This document shows, piece after piece, positions 51,701 through 60,100 of a stretch of 64,000 nt of DNA (position 1 is its first letter; each line of letters starts with the position of its first letter). A program made the position numbers and the translations under genes. Below the pieces are notes generated by a model. It did not search any database. It was not told the origin of the DNA and saw nothing but the letters and a program-made list of their open reading frames with translations. Source of the DNA: a bacterium (GTDB lineage: Bacteria > Bacteroidota > Bacteroidia > Flavobacteriales_D > Crocinitomicaceae); assembly GCA_024742305.1 (NCBI GenBank), contig JANSYQ010000013.1, positions 1 to 64,000 of the forward strand, in the 5' to 3' direction.

Positions 51701-51708
51701 TATATTTG
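51701..51708 (+). promoter_or_regulatory. -7 element of first acyltransferase gene
   Basis: TATATTTG, an exact TAnnTTTG match, ends 4 bases before the GTG start at 51713. It supports the GTG start and a leaderless mRNA. It begins 8 bases after the preceding gene's stop. Confidence 0.55.
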
Positions 51709-51712
51709 CGCC

Positions 51713-52849
51713 GTGGAAACCAAAATTAAACGTTTAGGTTTTATAGACGCCGCCCGCGCCCTGGCCATCATTCTGATGCTGCAAGGACATTTTATTTCTT
51801 TGACCTACAAGGACTATACGGCAATGGCTCATGGCGCCATCTATGGAACTTCCGGGAACTTCTTTTTTGATGTTTGGTTCTTACTTCGTGGATTTACGGC
51901 TCCACTTTTCTTTAGTATCACCGGACTTGTTTTCACGTTTCTTCTTCTTCGCGAACGTGACAAACCCTTTTGGTCGCAAGTTCGTGTTCGAAAAGGAATA
52001 AAGCGAGGCTTTGAAGTAATGCTTTGGGGATATATCCTTTGCTTGAATTATAAGAACTGGCATCTTTATGCCGCAGGAAAGATTCCTGACAGAACCTGGT
52101 CGTTTCACGTTTTACAAAGTATTGGATTCTCGTTATTCGCATTGATCTTTTTATATGCGCTGGCATTGCTGATTAAGAAAGTTCGCGTGTCCGCATTGTT
52201 CCTTATCGTTGGCACTATTATTATTGCCGTAACTCCTTTTTTCAAGGCCATGGGCGATAACTACTTTCCTTCTTGGGCACCGCAAATCATTCAAAATATG
52301 TTCAACGGTCCCAATTCGTTCTTTCCTATATTTCCTTGGCTTGGCTATGTGCTATTAGGAGGATTTGTAGGGGCTATACTGCAAGAAAAAAAATCCATCC
52401 TTACCGAAAAATGGACACCGTTGAAGTACGCGGGAATTGGTGCCGCCGTATGTCTTTTCATTGTTGGGTTGGTCCACGTAATTGATTGGATTTTTGCTCC
52501 ATCCATGGATTTCACTACCATCGGTATCCGTTTTGGAAACTTTGCCATGGTTCTTGGCGTATTAGTTGGTCTGCTCTATTTGGAGCGATCTGAGAAACTG
52601 AGAATTCCCTTCTTGGTGGAAATGGGAAAAAATACACTGGACATATACATTGTACATACCATTGTACTCTATGGTTCTGTATTTGGCATTGGAATTCGAA
52701 CCTATATCGAAAAAGACATATCCTTCCCAATGGCCATTTTGGGTGCCATAGCGTTCATTCTGTTCTTCGGTCTTATGACCTATTTTCAAAACATGTTTAA
52801 ACGATGGTGGAGAGCGCGTAAAACGAAGGCAAAAACTACTGAAGGTTAG
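51713..52849 (+). CDS. membrane acyltransferase (HGSNAT/DUF1624-like)
   Basis: 378 residues starting at GTG, with about ten membrane helices. The opening RLGFIDAARALAIILMLQGHFI carries the R...D..R......GH pattern of membrane acyltransferases that move acetyl groups from cytoplasmic acetyl-CoA to sugars outside; the His in GHF would be the acyl carrier or base. The C-terminal MGKNTLDIYIVHTIVLYGS is also conserved. The substrate is unknown: a surface polysaccharide or LPS sugar is likely from context. It has a close paralogue directly downstream. Confidence 0.82.
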   Translation: METKIKRLGFIDAARALAIILMLQGHFISLTYKDYTAMAHGAIYGTSGNFFFDVWFLLRGFTAPLFFSITGLVFTFLLLRERDKPFWSQVRVRKGIKRGFEVMLWGYILCLNYKNWHLYAAGKIPDRTWSFHVLQSIGFSLFALIFLYALALLIKKVRVSALFLIVGTIIIAVTPFFKAMGDNYFPSWAPQIIQNMFNGPNSFFPIFPWLGYVLLGGFVGAILQEKKSILTEKWTPLKYAGIGAAVCLFIVGLVHVIDWIFAPSMDFTTIGIRFGNFAMVLGVLVGLLYLERSEKLRIPFLVEMGKNTLDIYIVHTIVLYGSVFGIGIRTYIEKDISFPMAILGAIAFILFFGLMTYFQNMFKRWWRARKTKAKTTEG

Positions 52850-52876
52850 ACATTCGCACAACAATTTAATTTGAAT

Positions 52877-52884
52877 TAAATTTG
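52877..52884 (+). promoter_or_regulatory. -7 element of second acyltransferase gene
   Basis: TAAATTTG, an exact TAnnTTTG match, six bases before the ATG at 52891. A TTCG 20 bases upstream may be a weak -33. The element contains the TTG at 52882, an unlikely start codon. Confidence 0.5.
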
Positions 52885-52890
52885 CAGCCC

Positions 52891-54033
52891 ATGACGACGA
52901 AAGAATTGAGTATGAAGCCAAAGGTTCGATTGAAATTTATCGACATGGCGCGTTCTGTGGCTATCCTTCTTATGTTGGAAGGACACTTTGTGGATGACAC
53001 TCTTCTCGAAGTGTATCGCGATCCGGATAACATGATTTTCTTTTCATGGAAATTCGTGCGAAGCTTCACGGCTCCTGTATTCCTCACTGTCACCGGAATG
53101 ATTTTCGTTTACCTCTTGCTGAAAAATCGTGAAGAGCGCTGGATAGACAATATTCGCATTCGAAAGGGATTCAAACGTGTGGTTGAGTTGTTGTTTTGGG
53201 GATTGGCAGTTCAATGGTACGCATTTCACGTTCTTGAAGCCATCTCTTTTGGTATCCTCACTATTCTAATCATTTACGGCCTCTATAAATTGCTACGATT
53301 TATTCCACTTTGGATATTCTTCTTTTCGGCTGGAGTAACAATATTTGCCCTTTATAAAATTGTGTTGGTAGGAGAATTAAGCCAAACCTTTATTGAAGAG
53401 GGATACATGCATCTAATTACAGACAATGTAGGAGATGGGCGTGATCCAAAGTATTGGTTCCCCATCATTCCGTCTATAGGATACACCATGTTTGGAGCTA
53501 TGATTGGTGCCTTACTTCACGATCTCAAGAGTCATGTTCGGACATGGTATTTCCCTACCATCGTTTTCACCATTGGGTTTGTTTTCTTTTGGTGGGCCAA
53601 AGAAATCCTGTATGGACTGGATCAAGTGTTAAAAATGGATTCCTTTCAATTTATCGGTGGTGACTCGATGTACAGTAAAATGGGAATGGTACTCATGGAA
53701 TTGAGTGTGCTCATTTTTATTGACAATAAATGGGGGCACAAAATTTCTGAAAACAACTTATTCTTGAAGGTGGGACAAAACACGCTCACCATCTACGTTC
53801 TTCACATGGTTGTTCTTTACGGATCAATTACTGGTCTTGGCTTGAATCGCCTCTTCAGTAAAGGGGAGCATTCTGTCATGCATTTAAATCCTTGGGAAGT
53901 CGCGTTAGGAGCTGCGTTGTTCGTTGCCTTCTTCGTGCTCCTAATCAAGTATTTGGATTGGATCAAAAAACGACTGGAATTCATTCTAGGTCCGATTCGC
54001 CGCTTCTTCAATAAATTATTTTTTGTTGCGTAG
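52891..54033 (+). CDS. membrane acyltransferase paralogue (HGSNAT/DUF1624-like)
   Basis: 380 residues from the ATG. It shares the RLKFIDMARSVAILLMLEGHF start, GFKRVVELLFWG, PIIPSIGYTMFGAMIGALL and KVGQNTLTIYVLHMVVLYGS blocks with its neighbour, so it is a tandem duplicate that has diverged in the loops. The H and R of the N-terminal motif are kept, so both should be active. Different acceptors or a heteromeric pair are possible. Its 3' end overlaps the convergent SGNH gene by 18 bases. Confidence 0.82.
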   Translation: MTTKELSMKPKVRLKFIDMARSVAILLMLEGHFVDDTLLEVYRDPDNMIFFSWKFVRSFTAPVFLTVTGMIFVYLLLKNREERWIDNIRIRKGFKRVVELLFWGLAVQWYAFHVLEAISFGILTILIIYGLYKLLRFIPLWIFFFSAGVTIFALYKIVLVGELSQTFIEEGYMHLITDNVGDGRDPKYWFPIIPSIGYTMFGAMIGALLHDLKSHVRTWYFPTIVFTIGFVFFWWAKEILYGLDQVLKMDSFQFIGGDSMYSKMGMVLMELSVLIFIDNKWGHKISENNLFLKVGQNTLTIYVLHMVVLYGSITGLGLNRLFSKGEHSVMHLNPWEVALGAALFVAFFVLLIKYLDWIKKRLEFILGPIRRFFNKLFFVA

Positions 54034-55095
54034 CAGACGCTTTTCTCTTCGAGTAAGATTTGCCTTTTGATAATAAGGAGGCGGCATTCGGTACGAGTAG
54101 TTTCGTGAACCACAATCAGAAACTACCTCTAGCTCAATCTCATGATCTTTATCATCAGCGAAGACCACCGAACCTTTAGGGTCTTGAATATCTTTCTCAC
54201 CGTCTATCGTCCACCTGTAAGAAAGTGCATTTGGATAATTAGATCGGAATTCCGCTTTTACTGTACCATCCTCATTAAACTTCCAATTCACCAGCGATTC
54301 CTGTTCGTCCAGTGAGTATAAACCACGGTTTTCATGCACAAACACATACGCTTGATTGGATATATACCTTGCCATTCGCTTAGATACCCATTTAGGTTTG
54401 TAGTTACGGTTTTCTTCATCATAAAAAGCAGAAAAGAACGTAGATGCAGCCAAAAACGACCCTTTTTTACTAGGGTGAAATTTATCTCGAACATACAAGT
54501 TCGCTCTACTCGACAACTTTACGTTTTTCCAAACCTTACCAACCGGAACGACTGGCAATTGATAATACTCACCGATACGCATATAACCACCGTGAATAGT
54601 ATCCGCCATGCCTTCGAAATCCTTTGTGTATTCATAATCGCCAAAACCTTTGTCATAGCCCCAAGTCATAAAAAAATAGACGTTAGTACAAGGATTGTTG
54701 GCGTAGATAGAATCTAAAAGTTGATTCAAATAAGGAACGGTTGCAGAATCAACGTGCGCTGCTGAATGAATAAATTCTCGGCTATAGCCTTGCAAAATAA
54801 TGTTGTCCCACTTATGCGATTTGATGGAAGCGTAAACACTCGGTCTTTGAGAATGCTCGTCGAAATTTGCACCCCCTTTTGTGTTCGATTTCACATACAC
54901 ACTCTTACCGGCATTTCGCGCAATATGTTCAAACATCGTTGGCATGTCGTTATAGTAGGTAAAGCTATTTCCAATGAACAAATAGGACGTTTTGGAAGGA
55001 TCCATTGGATTCTCCTGTGCCTTGACTTGAACGTTGAGCAACAACAGTACTGCAACGACCAAAAACCTCTTGATGTTATTACGTAGATTTTTCAT
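54016..55095 (-). CDS. secreted SGNH/GDSL-type hydrolase
   Basis: 359 residues. Signal peptide (to residue 26), then block I FIGNSFTYYNDMP with the predicted nucleophile S44, and block V DKFH with D204 and H207. GGANF and LQGYSREF correspond to the oxyanion-hole Gly and Asn/Gln regions. After residue 230 comes an Ig-like segment (FRSNYPNALSYRWTIDGEKD). SGNH enzymes in this setting deacetylate or esterify glycans. Its position opposite two acyltransferases suggests opposing acylation/deacylation of a surface glycan, which is inference. TAACTTTTG (55130-55122) is a weak -7 candidate. Confidence 0.82.
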   Translation of the reverse strand: MKNLRNNIKRFLVVAVLLLLNVQVKAQENPMDPSKTSYLFIGNSFTYYNDMPTMFEHIARNAGKSVYVKSNTKGGANFDEHSQRPSVYASIKSHKWDNIILQGYSREFIHSAAHVDSATVPYLNQLLDSIYANNPCTNVYFFMTWGYDKGFGDYEYTKDFEGMADTIHGGYMRIGEYYQLPVVPVGKVWKNVKLSSRANLYVRDKFHPSKKGSFLAASTFFSAFYDEENRNYKPKWVSKRMARYISNQAYVFVHENRGLYSLDEQESLVNWKFNEDGTVKAEFRSNYPNALSYRWTIDGEKDIQDPKGSVVFADDKDHEIELEVVSDCGSRNYSYRMPPPYYQKANLTRREKRLLRNKK

Positions 55096-55160
55096 CTTTC
55101 AATGTATACGTAATAGAACAACAAAAGTTAGTCCAAAATTGCACTAAACTGAAAAAAATA

Positions 55161-55550
55161 TTATGCAGTCCTAATTTTCTCTGCTATTACCTCCATTTTT
55201 TCCGCTGGAAGTTGGAGTTTAGGTTTAGAGAAATTCATATCATCCATGGTGTCAATAGGGATCAAATGGATGTGCGCATGAGGCACCTCCAGGCCTATGA
55301 CCGATACTCCGATCCGCTCGCAAGGAAATGCCGCTTTTATTTTTTTCGATACCTCTTTTGCAAAAAGCATCATCTCAGCAAGGCTTATATCCTCGATATC
55401 AAATAGGTAATCTACCTCTTTTTTGGGAATGACAAGCGTGTGTCCTTCCTTTAGCGGCATAATGTCTAAAAACGCGAGAAAATCGTCATTCTCAGCGATT
55501 TTATAGGCCGGTATCTCGCCTGATACTATTTTAGAAAAAATAGAAGCCAT
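55161..55550 (-). CDS. HIT family protein (Hint-type nucleotide hydrolase)
   Basis: 129 residues. The histidine triad HAHIHL (H91, H93, H95) and the opening SIFSKIVSGEIPAYKIAE are diagnostic. HIT proteins hydrolyse AMP-linked phosphoramidates or dinucleoside polyphosphates in the cytoplasm. The start codon overlaps the greA stop by one base, so the two form one operon. Confidence 0.95.
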   Translation of the reverse strand: MASIFSKIVSGEIPAYKIAENDDFLAFLDIMPLKEGHTLVIPKKEVDYLFDIEDISLAEMMLFAKEVSKKIKAAFPCERIGVSVIGLEVPHAHIHLIPIDTMDDMNFSKPKLQLPAEKMEVIAEKIRTA

Positions 55551-56023
55551 TAACGGGTAATTTCAACTATTTCAAACTTCATTACACCATTTGGCGTTTG
55601 AATGTCTGCAATTTCACCTACAGATTTACCAAGGAGACCCTTACCAATTGGCGATTCTACGCTAATTTTTTTGGCTTTGAGATCTGCCTCATTTTCCGCA
55701 ACCAATGTATACGACAGTTCCATTCCGTTATCTACATTCTTAATCTTAGCAGTGGAAAGGATGTACACTTTCGTATTATCAATGTCTGAATCGTCAATGA
55801 CTCTTGCATTGGAGATTACTTCTTTAAGCTTCGCGATTTTCGCCTCTAACAGACCTTGAGCTTCTTTGGCAGCATCGTACTCAGCGTTCTCCGAAAGATC
55901 TCCCTTATCGCGTGCTTCAGCAATCTGCTGAGAGATAGAAGGACGTTGAACAGTCTCCATTTCATGAAGCTCTTGCTTCAGCTTATTGAGTCCTTCTTGC
56001 GTGTAATATGATATTTGTGACAT
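55550..56023 (-). CDS. greA: transcription elongation factor GreA
   Basis: 157 residues, the standard length. The N-terminal coiled coil (EGLNKLKQELHEMETVQRPSI, ARDKGDLSENAEYDAAKEAQ) includes the acidic D/E tip that enters the RNA polymerase secondary channel, and the C-terminal FKBP-like domain (ISVESPIGKGLLGKSVGEIADI) is complete. It rescues backtracked elongation complexes by stimulating transcript cleavage. First gene of a two-gene unit with the HIT protein. Confidence 0.97.
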   Translation of the reverse strand: MSQISYYTQEGLNKLKQELHEMETVQRPSISQQIAEARDKGDLSENAEYDAAKEAQGLLEAKIAKLKEVISNARVIDDSDIDNTKVYILSTAKIKNVDNGMELSYTLVAENEADLKAKKISVESPIGKGLLGKSVGEIADIQTPNGVMKFEIVEITR

Positions 56024-56044
56024 AGCGTAATATTATACAAAAGA

Positions 56045-56066
56045 AGAGAGCCCCGCAGGACTCTCT
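56045..56066 (-). terminator. probable terminator after the PorV-like gene
   Basis: AGAGAG (56045-56050) pairs with CTCTCT (56061-56066), with partial GG/CC pairing inside. On the minus strand it is followed by UCUUUUG. It would end the receptor/1422-residue/PorV-like operon just before greA. Confidence 0.55.
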
Positions 56067-56093
56067 CGCTAATCAAATATAGTAAATTAAATC

Positions 56094-57161
56094 TTACTTC
56101 AGACTGATCGTTGCTCCAATAGTATGGATGATTCCGAATACTCCAGCAAAACGCGCAGCGTACTCGATTCCCAACGCATGTTGGTTCTCACCAACCAAGG
56201 CATCAACAGAAAATCCTGCTGTTGGACCAACTAGAGCATTTGAACGGTTTTCAACACTGAATAGGTTTTGCTCGTAAACAAACCCACCTCGAATATTGAA
56301 CGCCATCTTATCATTCGTCATTTGGTAGTCAGCACCAACTCGGTATTGATCTCTTGAGAATGAGTTAGCCGTGAACCCAAAGGCTGCTGTTAACTTGTTG
56401 TTCTCATCAAAGATGAAATCATACGAAGCACCAATTCCAAGCAATGCAGGCATTTCGTACGTTGCTGAACGTTGCTCCAAAGTAGCAACATTACCAGTAG
56501 ATACGTAATTAACCTGATTTGCCATACCATCACCACGGAAACGCATAACCGGACCAACATTCTTCAATGTAATTCCAAATTTGATCTGATCTTGCTCTCC
56601 TGTCACGTAACGAATTCCCGCGTCGATTGCAACACCGTTTGCACGCAAGTTGGCGATATTCTCAGAGATCACTTTAAAGTTGATTCCTCCATAAATGGAC
56701 TGAGAGAATGATCGCGCATATCCTACATTGAAGATGTTTGCACGTGGCGTGAAGAAACCGATGTCTCCTTCCGGGTTGTTAACTGTAGTAATTGGAATAT
56801 CTCCAAAGTTCATCGACTGAACACTTACTGCAATTACGTCTTGCTCTGAAATTCGCTGAGCGATACCCGCACTGTTAAATGCGATACCCGCGTTTCCAAG
56901 CCAGTTACTGTAATTGAACTTGATTTGAGTCTTCTTTGTAAAAGCAAGACCCGCAATGTTCGTAAATGTTCCTTCCAAACCATTCGTGTTCGCAATACCT
57001 ACATCCCCAAGGGCTGAGCTACGCGCCCACGGATTCACCAACATATGAGATGCTCCCGCAGATCCTACACGATCTTCGTTTCCGGCAGTTGCTGCGAAGC
57101 TGGAAAAAATCGCAGCTCCGACAACAAATGCATTCTTTATTTTATTCATTGAATTGTTCAT
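56094..57161 (-). CDS. PorV/PorQ family outer-membrane beta-barrel
   Basis: 355 residues. Signal peptide (cut near TAGN), then the family opening RVGSAGASHMLVNPWARSSALGDVGIANTNGLEGTFTNIAGLAF (family motif A...L.NP.ARS...G, later NIAGLA). The remainder is amphipathic strands of a FadL-like barrel (YGGINFKVISENIANLRANGVAIDAGIRY). PorV acts as a shuttle delivering T9SS cargo to the attachment complex; paralogues such as this, outside core T9SS loci, usually sit beside a specific cargo. Here it follows the 1422-residue protein by 22 bases. An alternative start is M5. Confidence 0.85.
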   Translation of the reverse strand: MNNSMNKIKNAFVVGAAIFSSFAATAGNEDRVGSAGASHMLVNPWARSSALGDVGIANTNGLEGTFTNIAGLAFTKKTQIKFNYSNWLGNAGIAFNSAGIAQRISEQDVIAVSVQSMNFGDIPITTVNNPEGDIGFFTPRANIFNVGYARSFSQSIYGGINFKVISENIANLRANGVAIDAGIRYVTGEQDQIKFGITLKNVGPVMRFRGDGMANQVNYVSTGNVATLEQRSATYEMPALLGIGASYDFIFDENNKLTAAFGFTANSFSRDQYRVGADYQMTNDKMAFNIRGGFVYEQNLFSVENRSNALVGPTAGFSVDALVGENQHALGIEYAARFAGVFGIIHTIGATISLK

Positions 57162-57183
57162 TTCAATCGTACTTTAAGTCTTA

Positions 57184-60100
57184 TTAAATACCCTGTAGGT
57201 CAATTAGTCTCATTCCTCCGAAGAACTTGATAACACGTTCTCCAACATCAGGAACATCCACATGAATTAGGTAAACACCTCCGGCTACCGGAATACCTTG
57301 CCAGTTGTTCAAGTCCCAGTCAACCGAAGTGATTGGACTATCCTTTCTGAAGGTACGAATCAGTTTACCGTTTACAGAGTAGATTTTCACTGTACAACGC
57401 TCTGGAAGGTTCGTGATTTTCACACGAGTATCCAATCGGTTGCGCTCGTACTCAGAGTACGCATAGTAAGGGTTCGGTACAACGTTGATCAAATCAAGCG
57501 CACTTGCCAAACGATCACGACTTCCAAGTTCTGTAGCAACACTTGACATGTTCCAAGAGTACATTGGTTGTCCGTTGTTCAATCCAGTTGCAGAGAAGTT
57601 TTTATACTCCTTGCTCACTCGCAAACTGATGGTAACATCTGTCGGCAAATCTTGCGGATTGATTGTATAGTTCGCAGCTGCTAATGGATAAGCAACCCAG
57701 CTAATACTGCTGTAGAAGTTACGCTTCGCAGTTGTGTTGTTCGCAAGAACATCCTGCATTAATAGAAGCGCTTCATTCGTAGCATCGTTATCTCCTTGTG
57801 CTGGAACGTATGCTGGGAAATCATACCCTAGCAAGTAGTTGTTGATGTCAGCAGTGTTGTTAGAGAATACATATACTGGGTGCATACCTCCCATGAGTGG
57901 GTTACCTCCGTTATCAACCAAAGTTGAAGTCGGGTTCCAAATCATGTCAGCTCCATTTTCAGAAGCAAGGAATGAATTCTCTCCGAACGCCATGTACAAG
58001 CGTGCCCCTGTTTCTAGGTCGATTGCATAACCTGGGAACCATCCCATTCCGGTTGAACCACTTTCAGGGTTTCCGTTTTTGTCCACTGAAGGACTTGCAC
58101 GCAAGGCTCCTGGCTGCGCTCCACCTACGTTAAGAGATGCTTCACGACCAAGTTCGATAATTGGAACTCGTGTCCATTTCGATTTGTCGCTTGTGATCAC
58201 AATATCAACGGATGGCAAGAAGCTAATGGAAGATCCATTTCTTGCTGATGTTGGTGATGCGTAGTTGTAGTATGCCATTGGCATGAAACTAGCCTCCCAT
58301 CCCGTCAACTTGTGAGGTGCAATACCTCCACCGAAGATTTGGTTCCAGTTCTTGTTTGGATCAGCGAAGTTGTTTGGTGCTTGCCAATCTGCATAGTTAC
58401 ATGGATCTAAGTAATCACGGTACGTTGGTTGTGTGTTATCTAGACACTCGTAACCAGGATCGTTTTGATCTGTATTTGGTGCGTAAGTTCCTGCGCGAAC
58501 CCAGTTAGTTGGGTAGAACGCATCGTTGTCAGAAACAGCTTCCAACCAACGAAGTGAACTATCTGCAAAAGTTATTGACGAACTAATCAATTCAGTAGAT
58601 CTCGCTTCTACACCTCCAGATGCTCCATCTGGCAAGAAGTAGTTCTCTTGATTGATTTGAACTGATACACCCCATTCAGGAATGATCTGTTCATTATTTG
58701 TACCAATGTTTACTTGAGAAACTACAGAGTCCGTTGGAGCTGTCGCAGTTTCACTGTCATATCGGTAAATTACCCATGATGCAGTATCTGCTCCGTTGCT
58801 TGTAGAAGTCGCATAGTCTCTGAAACGACACTCGTAGTAACCATCGCGTACATTCAATGGATCCACAACTTTTACATTGATTGGTCCTGCTCCGAAATCG
58901 TATTCCGGTGCTTCCATGAATCCGTTCTCAATGATTGTCTTCTTTGAAGCTTCTGTCAATTCAAGTGCACGACCTCCGTTTCCGTGTCCGTCCAAACGGC
59001 GGATGATTGGACTTGATCCATAACCGATCAATTGTCCTGTTCCATCTGCTTCTGGCATTGGATTGTGCGGAATTGCTGGAATTGGCGTAATAGCCGTTCC
59101 GTCGAAGTTCAAACGAGAGGCAATGTAAGGTGTTTGCTGCCCTGACAATGCATTCGGATCCGTTGGATCATACAAGTTTGGTGCACCTGTTTGAATGTCT
59201 GCCATATCGTTGTATGCATAAGCAATTGCGATATAGTAGTACGTTTTGTGATTCACCAAAGTACGATCTCCTTGCGCGAAGAAATCTTCGTTCAATAGGA
59301 ATGTGTGCTGAATTCCTTGGTTCGCTCCGTCCACTTTTTCAGTAGGGATAGAGAATCCGAGGTCTTCGTCAAAGTCGAAGTTGATGATTCGATCGATTCC
59401 GTTCTCAACATCACACTGAGCCACCAATCGTGCTTTTGAGTTATCACCGATATCGGCAACACCAGCATCTTCATCTATCATTTGATAGATTTGGTAACCT
59501 TCAAATCGGTATACATTGTCTACACCTGGGTCTGTAATGTTCACTTCGTCTGCTACTGCATACGTCTCGTTTGCATTATTAGAACCTCCTGGGTTATCCA
59601 ACATCAATACCAATTGATTTTCCAATTCTTGAATTGTGATACGCGGTGCGTTTGGTGGATCTAGGATACGGAAACATGCATCAAACAAAGCCTGTGCTTT
59701 CGTATCGGCACGCTTCAACGCTTCTACAGATGAGAATGGATCTCCATCCGAACCACGACCGTAAACAATACCTACAGTAATGTTGTTGATCGCTCCTGGA
59801 CGCAATGTAAACGGACCAGCTGATTGTACGAATCGACGATCCTCTGGTGGGTTTGGTGACCCTCCGTTCGCGTTGTATTCTGCCCAGTCATCGTTAATAA
59901 TAGCTCCTTCTGTTGCCCATCCAAGTGGATCGGAATCTCCTGGGAACACATAGGTTGTTGGTGTTGTAGTTACCCCAGCGTTGTAAGCGTTACCTCCGTA
60001 GAAGATTTGTGAACCATCTGCCCAGAATCCACGCATAAAGTTGTAGAATTCAGGTGCGTTGTTCGGGTCACTTGTTGGGAATACCGCTGCGTTCGTATAG

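Noticed and set aside
52882-52890. TTG start for the second acyltransferase
   Set aside because: It lies inside the TAAATTTG promoter element; ATG at 52891 is preferred.
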